NCBI RefSeq assembly: GCF_001026695.1
Contig: NZ_LDNB01000006.1
Span: forward strand, 62,001-126,000
DNA length: 64,000 bases
Reading direction: 5' to 3'
Source of the DNA: Neobacillus vireti
GTDB lineage: Bacteria > Bacillota > Bacilli > Bacillales > Cytobacillaceae
Position 1 is the stretch's first letter. Every line of letters starts with the position of its first letter. The notes beneath the pieces were generated by a model. It worked only from the letters and a program-made list of their open reading frames with translations. It searched no databases and was not told where the DNA came from. Shown here in pieces: positions 58,730 to 64,000 of the stretch. A program made the translations under genes and the position numbers.

Positions 58730-59062
58730 GGCGCTCTTGCCAAATGGATCATGGAAAATGACTTTAAGCCAGTCGGAGGACATAAATGTCAATTCCGAAA
58801 TCCGCAGTGGAATTTAATTGTCGATTGTGAAGTATTAATAGTGGACGAGCCTTATAAGCTATCTTACACATAGGTGGGTGGTCCGATTAACACTACAGTC
58901 ACATGGACATTGAAGCACGAGGATGGGACAACCTACTTACATCTTGATCAAACAGGATTCGAGAAAGAAGATCAAGCGTTCAATGGTGCGAAATATGGTT
59001 GGGTGAAAATGGCCAGCGATCTTGAAAAAAGTGCTAGAGGAAAGGTAAGACCAAACCGCTGA
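58730..59062 (+). pseudogene. Decayed SRPBCC/AHSA1-family gene
   Basis: The frame codes for the later part of an AHSA1 protein (AKWIMENDFKPVGGHKC, PQWNLIVDCEVLIVDEPYKL, then VTWTLKHEDGTTYLHLDQTG and AFNGAKYGWVKMASDLEK). A TAG at 58871-58873 stands in the place where relatives have Trp, and a stop at 58727 cuts off the N-terminal part. Both lesions fit a dead gene. It lies just after the HD-GYP gene. Confidence 0.75.
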
Positions 59063-59101
59063 AGCGAGTTTTTTTAGGATTAAGCTAACGTATTGAAAAA
59101 T

Positions 59102-59140
59102 GCAAATGACTCAGTAGAGGACTGAGCCGTTTGCTTTTTT
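59102..59140 (+). terminator. Intrinsic terminator
   Basis: GCAAATGACTCAGT (59102-59115) and ACTGAGCCGTTTGC (59121-59134) form a strong stem followed by six T residues. Confidence 0.88.
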
Positions 59141-59170
59141 ATCATATCAGAATTTATATCATTGAACTTT

Positions 59171-59338
59171 GAGAATTGTCCAGCTCCAGAGCCCTAGTAG
59201 CTAATGTCCTTCGCTCTCCGCCCTACGATAAGTCAACATCGGTTCGCTTGCGCTCACCGTGTTTCCTTTATCTCAGTTGGAGCGCTCCAGGCTATACGCT
59301 GGCCGCTGAACAGGGCGCTTGCGCTTTTCGTAGTACAA
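59171..59338. repeat. Dispersed Bacillus-type repeat (GTCCAGCTCCAG...GGGCGCTTGCGCTTTTC)
   Basis: The stretch begins TTGTCCAGCTCCAGAGCCC and ends CAGGGCGCTTGCGCTTTTC, with GC-rich words such as CGGTTCGCTTGCGCTCACC inside. Elements with these ends occur many times in Bacillus-type genomes. It has no ribosome site and codes for nothing recognisable. It fills most of the gap before the long UvrA-like gene. Confidence 0.7.
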
Positions 59339-59456
59339 ATATTGATACAAAACTACAATTAAATGAGTTGTCGATTCGAAAAAAAGCACAACAAATTCAT
59401 TTGAAGTTATGCTAACCTGGCAATACTAGATTTAGAGAATGGAGAGGATATCAAGT

Positions 59457-62400
59457 ATGAAAATAAATCAATTAATTGCAAATAATATAAACCGTTTAGA
59501 TGCCGTCTTGCCGGAAGATCAATCATTAGGCATTGCTGGTTTATCTGGATCTGGAAAAACAACTTTTTGTCAAACCATTGGAGAAGAATCGAAAAAGCGT
59601 CTCGTTTCTTTATTGCCAAAGGCTGATTATCAGTATTTATTTCCTGAAATTATGGAAACAAATTTCAGTGCCATTAATATGGAAGAAATGCCTTTAGTAC
59701 TGTTTCTTGGAAGATCATCGATTTCTTCTAATCCACGTTCAACAATTGGCACGCATACTGGCGTGTTTACAGAGATTCGTGTAAGACTCGCTAAAGAATA
59801 TAATCTTTCTCCAGAAGTGTTTTCATTTAATAATGAATTAGGCTGGTGTCCTAAGTGTAAAGGCCGCGGCACTAACAGCAATGTTGAATGTTCTAAGTGT
59901 CATGGAAAGCGTTATAACGAGGAAACTCTGCAATATACAATCGATTTATTTGGTAAACCGCATAGTATAGCAGATATGAACAACTTAAATATGGAAACGA
60001 TTCTTTCGCTTTCCGAAGACTTACATATTAGTGAAGAAAAACAACATATACTTAAAAACATTATCAGTATGAATATGGGTTACTTAACATTAAACAGAAT
60101 TATGGGTACATTGTCTGGCGGAGAATTAACACGACTTTACCTCGCAGAATTCATGGCTGTAAGTGAAAATACCGTCATTATCATTGATGAAATATCAGTC
60201 GGTATTGATCACGAAACATTATTAAAAATTTTAGAACAAATTAAACAATTAGGCTATAAGAATCAAATTTGGCTTATTGACCATTCTGACACAGTGCTCG
60301 ATACAACCGAGACCTGCGTATTCTTTGGACCTGGCAGTGGTAAATATGGCGGGAAAATCGTCGATGAATCACCGCGCCCAAAACCAGTAAACTCAGAACA
60401 AAATGAGGAAGAGCCAACCGATTACTATCAATTTCATGATTTATATTGCCGCAATATTCAAATGGCGGAAATTAAAATACCAAAAAATAGACTTGTAACC
60501 ATAACCGGAGAGTCTGGATGTGGTAAATCAACGCTTGTCAACGAATGTATTGCCGAGGATTTTCAGAAGCGGTACAAAAAAGATAAACTCGTTATGGTTG
60601 GACAAGATCGAAACCAATCGATTACAAGTCGGTCAACCGTTGCGACCTTTCTTGATATTAAAAAGAAAATCACAAAATATAGTGAAGATATTGAGGATAT
60701 TTTCGACCGCTCCATTGAAGATATCATTGCTGAACTTCCCAATGAAGATATCGCGCATAAACGTTTGAGCTTATTGATCAAACTTGGACTTGGTTATTTG
60801 ACTTTAAATAGAAAAACGCAAACCTTATCGACTGGTGAATTTCAATGTGTGCATTTAGTCTCGGAACTGTTTGCCAATTCGAGAAATCCTCATACACTTT
60901 TCATTTTTGATGAACCTTCCAAAGGTTTATCACAAAATATTTTAAATCAATTTATTGATAGTATCCGAGGTATTCTACATGATGAATCCGTTTCAATCAT
61001 GATGATTGAACATAATGCCTATATGATGGAAAACTCTGATTTCGTCGTTGATTTTGGTAGAAGAAAGAATGAACCTGTAACGCATCTTGATGTTGTTAGC
61101 CATCATGAATATTTTGAGACTAAAAATAGGGAAGATGTCGCTGCTCAAACATCTATTTCGTCTACTCTTAAATCACAACATGGCATTACGTATTTAAAAG
61201 AGAATCATATCGACTATTTTAAACATGCAGAAAATATCTATAAGGGCGGTATTTTAAAAAGCTTATCATCAATGGCCCGTTTGATTTATGGTGAATACAA
61301 TTCTGATTCCATAGCCCCTGTCATTGCCATTGATCTTGAAAGACATTTGTATAGTCAATATAGTTTCCTTTATGAAATGGGTGGCGTGATTAACCATATT
61401 ATAGCGTCGCATCCGACCAACAAAGACACGAGAAGCTTTGATTTTTATTCTGCGGACAATCATTGTCCATCATGCTCAGGACGTCTTAAGATTGGAATAT
61501 TCGATAAAGAGCTTGTGATTCAAGACAAAAATCTACCATTCTGGGATGGCCTATTCCATCCAGAAGTAATGGAAGTATTAAAATTTTATCAATACCCAAA
61601 ATTGGAATTTATATTTGAAGAACTAAAGAATGAGCTTGGGCATGACCTGACGAAAAGCTATAGTGAGATGTTAGAAGAAGAAAAGCATACATTTTGGTAC
61701 GGCTATTTTGAAAAGTCATTTTATGATAAGAAAGGCAAAGCGCGCAGAACATGGGTAGGTTTTAATACCATCCTTGGTATGTATATGGTTGTGTCAAAAT
61801 CAATTATTAAAGAGCAAATGAAAGCTTCTAAAGAAAAGATTACCTGTCCAATTTGTGAGGGTACTGTTTTAAATCACCATAAACCGCTTAAATTTGGAGA
61901 CACAGATATTCGTGAAATAAACAATCAGCCGATTGACCAAGTATTGAAAATAGTAGGTGATATACCTGCACTCGTCAAACTGAAATCGATTGTAGGCGGC
62001 GATATGATTTTGACAGAAGATGTCTCTTTACTGCCTAGAAAAACACAAGTCGCTTTGAAAATGTTTGAATTAGAACAAGCAAGCTTTACAGGATATGAAA
62101 TGGTATTACAAAATGTCTTACCATTCTGGGACATAATTAAAGACAATATCGAATCCATTAGCAGCAATAATCAAGTGACCATCTGTGATTTTCCAGCTAT
62201 CAATGAAACAAGAGAAACGATCATCGATAAGTATTTCACAAATGGAAAATACAAAAAACTAACCTATGTTTATGAAGCATTTGGTTACAAAAAATTAGTT
62301 ACCGAAATTAATAAAATTAAAAAAAGCCATCCATGTCCATTCTGTAAAGGAAAGAAAGTGATATCAGAAGATAATCTGCATGATGGCGTATTTAAATTAA

Positions 62401-62627
62401 CCATTCCATGTGTAAGTTGTCTTGTGAGCGGCATCAATAATGAGGGCCTTAAGGAACTTGTTGAAGGCATTCCAGTAAAAACATGGGTAACTGGAACAGT
62501 AAATGATGTTGTTGATGAAAGCTTATATACAGAAGCTGTCGCAGATATTCCCATTTTCAATCGTATTCGTGAGTTAAATAAACGAGATATGATGGCGGTT
62601 TATCAATGCCTTGAGCAAAATAACTAA
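59457..62627 (+). CDS. Long UvrA-like ABC ATPase with an ATPase-less C-terminal half
   Basis: This 1056-residue protein starts with two UvrA-type ABC modules: Walker A GLSGSGKTTF (about 28) and GESGCGKSTL, zinc pairs in CPKCKGRG and CSKCHGKR, signatures LSGGELTRLYLA and the altered LSTGEFQCVHLV, Walker B IIDEISVGID and IFDEPSKGLS. From about residue 560 on, a further half carries CxxC pairs (CPSCSGR, CPICEGT, CPFCKGKK, CVSC) as in UvrA zinc modules but no Walker motifs. GGAGAGGA lies 8 bases before the ATG at 59457. Canonical UvrA is about 950 residues. The function is not established; binding of modified DNA or drug protection is possible. Confidence 0.8.
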   Translation: MKINQLIANNINRLDAVLPEDQSLGIAGLSGSGKTTFCQTIGEESKKRLVSLLPKADYQYLFPEIMETNFSAINMEEMPLVLFLGRSSISSNPRSTIGTHTGVFTEIRVRLAKEYNLSPEVFSFNNELGWCPKCKGRGTNSNVECSKCHGKRYNEETLQYTIDLFGKPHSIADMNNLNMETILSLSEDLHISEEKQHILKNIISMNMGYLTLNRIMGTLSGGELTRLYLAEFMAVSENTVIIIDEISVGIDHETLLKILEQIKQLGYKNQIWLIDHSDTVLDTTETCVFFGPGSGKYGGKIVDESPRPKPVNSEQNEEEPTDYYQFHDLYCRNIQMAEIKIPKNRLVTITGESGCGKSTLVNECIAEDFQKRYKKDKLVMVGQDRNQSITSRSTVATFLDIKKKITKYSEDIEDIFDRSIEDIIAELPNEDIAHKRLSLLIKLGLGYLTLNRKTQTLSTGEFQCVHLVSELFANSRNPHTLFIFDEPSKGLSQNILNQFIDSIRGILHDESVSIMMIEHNAYMMENSDFVVDFGRRKNEPVTHLDVVSHHEYFETKNREDVAAQTSISSTLKSQHGITYLKENHIDYFKHAENIYKGGILKSLSSMARLIYGEYNSDSIAPVIAIDLERHLYSQYSFLYEMGGVINHIIASHPTNKDTRSFDFYSADNHCPSCSGRLKIGIFDKELVIQDKNLPFWDGLFHPEVMEVLKFYQYPKLEFIFEELKNELGHDLTKSYSEMLEEEKHTFWYGYFEKSFYDKKGKARRTWVGFNTILGMYMVVSKSIIKEQMKASKEKITCPICEGTVLNHHKPLKFGDTDIREINNQPIDQVLKIVGDIPALVKLKSIVGGDMILTEDVSLLPRKTQVALKMFELEQASFTGYEMVLQNVLPFWDIIKDNIESISSNNQVTICDFPAINETRETIIDKYFTNGKYKKLTYVYEAFGYKKLVTEINKIKKSHPCPFCKGKKVISEDNLHDGVFKLTIPCVSCLVSGINNEGLKELVEGIPVKTWVTGTVNDVVDESLYTEAVADIPIFNRIRELNKRDMMAVYQCLEQNN

Positions 62628-62639
62628 ATTAGCATGATA

Positions 62640-62667
62640 AAAATAAGTTATGTTTTAACTTATTTTT
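62640..62667 (+). terminator. Terminator after the long UvrA-like gene
   Basis: AAAATAAGTTA and TAACTTATTTT make an AT-rich stem with T-run, 13 bases after the stop. A second hairpin (GGGGACCTTG/AGGTCCCC at about 62692-62716) follows. The gap to 62946 shows no gene. Confidence 0.65.
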
Positions 62668-62946
62668 GGAGAGACAACTAATCACCCCAGGGGGGACCTT
62701 GACTTGGAGGTCCCCATGTACTAAAACGGTACTGTCTGGGGAGGATTAACAATCTAGTGCCAATTCTAAAGTTTGTAATGTAACATAATTGTATGTTATG
62801 GTTTAGTTATGTAACATCGTTAATGTTGTAAACGAGCACAATATTCCAGATACTCTTTTTCACATTAATCTAGGAGAATCTGAAGTAGTGTGCTATTTTT
62901 TCAACTTAATTCAGATTGTGTAAAAGCTTAATCAAATGTAAGCAAC

Positions 62947-62979
62947 AAAAAATCCCCACCTTTTTGATGATGGGGATCT
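62947..62979 (-). terminator. Terminator of the USP-domain gene
   Basis: Read on the minus strand, AGATCCCCA and TGGGGATTTTTT form a stem with a T-run, 10 bases after the gene's stop. Confidence 0.8.
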
Positions 62980-62988
62980 GAAGATATA

Positions 62989-63684
62989 TTATAAGTAATC
63001 TTCATCAGAAGATAAGTTCGTATCCATCTCAACGTTTGTTAAGTCTTTAACAATGTCATCATATACTTTGACTTGTAATGTTTCTTTATCTTTCATAAAT
63101 TTGAAAATACCGTTATTAAAGTCAGTTCCAAATTCCTTAAAGAAAATCCCTTCGAATTCTATATCCTTTGTATACTTAAAGATTATACGGTAGTTATTGT
63201 TCTCTTTAACAAGATAAGCACGGACACCTTTTTCGAAATGTCTATCAGGATTTCTTAGATAACGGGAAACGGAAATGATGTGAAGATCAACAAATGGAAT
63301 TTCACGTAATAACGAGTTAATAATCGACCCTTTAGCTATTTGTTCCCAACGACTTTGAGCAGTTTGGCCGAGTATGATCTGTGTAATGTTTTTTTCTCTG
63401 GCAACCTCTGCAATCACTTTTGAAATCGGTCTTTGTTCATTATCCTTAATAATAAATGCGTCAGCATTATGTTGGGCAGCTAATTGTTTCCATCTTGCAA
63501 TATAGTTTGATTTTTCTGGGTCCAAATCATCAAATGGTTTAGGGTCTACCGTGAGGATGTATAGCGGACAATCCAGCATATTTGCAATTTTACAGCCTCG
63601 CTGAATGAGACGTTCACCGTTAGGTCCATAATATATACAGACGAGGATACTTTCGTCCATGCGCTCTTTGATTTTTTTCATCAT
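62989..63684 (-). CDS. KdpD-type universal stress (USP) domain protein
   Basis: This 231-residue protein has a USP domain like that of the sensor KdpD: ESILVCIYYGPNGERLIQRG at the start, LYILTVDPKPFDDL, a helix with AAQHNADAFIIKDNEQRPIS, and the nucleotide-binding end ITQIILGQTAQSRWEQIAKG. A C-terminal part of about 80 residues follows. There is no kinase or membrane part. GAGGTG lies 6 bases before the ATG at 63684. It diverges from mrpA, which encodes a sodium/proton antiporter subunit, so a role in cation homeostasis is likely by context. KdpD USP domains in some Firmicutes bind c-di-AMP; whether this one does is unknown. Confidence 0.8.
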   Translation of the reverse strand: MMKKIKERMDESILVCIYYGPNGERLIQRGCKIANMLDCPLYILTVDPKPFDDLDPEKSNYIARWKQLAAQHNADAFIIKDNEQRPISKVIAEVAREKNITQIILGQTAQSRWEQIAKGSIINSLLREIPFVDLHIISVSRYLRNPDRHFEKGVRAYLVKENNNYRIIFKYTKDIEFEGIFFKEFGTDFNNGIFKFMKDKETLQVKVYDDIVKDLTNVEMDTNLSSDEDYL

Positions 63685-63825
63685 TTGTTCACCTCGGAAT
63701 GGCTGAGAACCCAATTTAATTCTCTCTTTAATAAACTATGTATGACTATAACCCATGGTATACAAACAGTCAATCTAATTAACAATAATGTACTTTTTTG
63801 TAATGTATAACAAAGGAGGGGTATG

Positions 63826-64000
63826 ATGTCTTCTTGGTTTCACATAATGATTTTGATTCCATTTCTATTTGCAATAGCAGTACCATACATATATAAGCAA
63901 TTGACACCGCGTATTCATACAGGATGGTTTGTCCTTTTTATTCCCGTGCTGATATTTGTCTATTTATTTGCCTTTATTCCCCAAATTTCTAAAGAGAATA
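63826..64000 (+). CDS. mrpA: Na+/H+ antiporter subunit A (MrpA), 3' end outside window
   Basis: The window ends after 58 codons of a large membrane protein. The start SSWFHIMILIPFLFAIAVPY followed by IHTGWFVLFIPVLIFVYLF matches the first two helices of MrpA, the large subunit of the multisubunit Na+(K+)/H+ antiporter. ATG 63826 is chosen because AAAGGAGGGG lies 6 bases upstream; ATG 63823 is one codon earlier. The mrpBCDEFG genes are expected beyond the window. Confidence 0.8.
   Translation, partial: MSSWFHIMILIPFLFAIAVPYIYKQLTPRIHTGWFVLFIPVLIFVYLFAFIPQISKEN

Noticed and set aside
59176..59415. 79-codon frame before the long UvrA-like gene
   Set aside because: It lies in a dispersed non-coding repeat and has no ribosome site.

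Overview
The window is a chromosomal segment of a low-GC Gram-positive bacterium of the family Bacillaceae. The gene set (PlsY, an ECF sigma/anti-sigma operon, DgkB, RlmCD, LytST, a Zur regulon with zinc-free S14, a BlaI/BlaR1-type pair, Mrp antiporter), strong AAGGAGG ribosome-binding sites, frequent GTG/TTG starts and several repeat types familiar from Bacillus-like genomes all agree. I would guess a Neobacillus/Mesobacillus- or B. cereus-related soil bacillus, but nothing here fixes the species. No tRNA, rRNA, CRISPR array or complete insertion sequence was seen.

Region 1 (1-22.1 kb) looks mostly like core chromosome. It holds the end of a lysophospholipid transporter facing plsY, a SAM methyltransferase, a tightly coupled five-gene ECF sigma operon (sigma, zinc-finger anti-sigma, a threefold TM2-like membrane protein, an overlapping 31-residue membrane peptide, a LiaF-like protein), dgkB, the NAD salvage pair pncA-pncB, small membrane proteins, an M28-type peptidase, an MFS exporter, a double GNAT protein, lytS-lytR-cstA (probable pyruvate sensing and uptake), a CC/Se-motif protein and rlmCD. 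Intergenic spaces carry degenerate repeat arrays with a 20-21 bp period. Three of them have five units each and lie next to a 14-bp palindrome.

Region 2 (22.1-39.7 kb) is accessory. Short independent modules (VOC proteins, ArsR/EamA exporter, ABM monooxygenase, Rrf2/flavoprotein reductase, GNAT, two LysE exporters, His-rich metal-binding protein, a Zur-controlled operon) are separated by hairpin repeats that all lie in one orientation. One tyrosine recombinase sits in the middle. Truncated genes (a VOC fragment and a Rad50/SMC-like remnant) point to high turnover.

Region 3 (39.9-54.4 kb) holds an ABC-F ATPase, then a BlaI repressor with an M56 (BlaR1-type) protease whose sensor end is a DUF4309-like domain, followed by a NagZ-type glycosidase carrying a homologous domain. 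This looks like a cell-wall sensing and response system and is the most interesting locus. A polar amino-acid ABC importer, a short UvrA-like ATPase and a LysR/MFS/CBS cluster follow.

Region 4 (54.4-64 kb) holds a Phd-like/Uma2 fusion, a tRNA dihydrouridine synthase, an HD protein, an HD-GYP c-di-GMP phosphodiesterase, a decayed SRPBCC gene, a very long UvrA-like ATPase with an ATPase-less C-terminal half, and a KdpD-type USP protein divergent from the start of mrpA.
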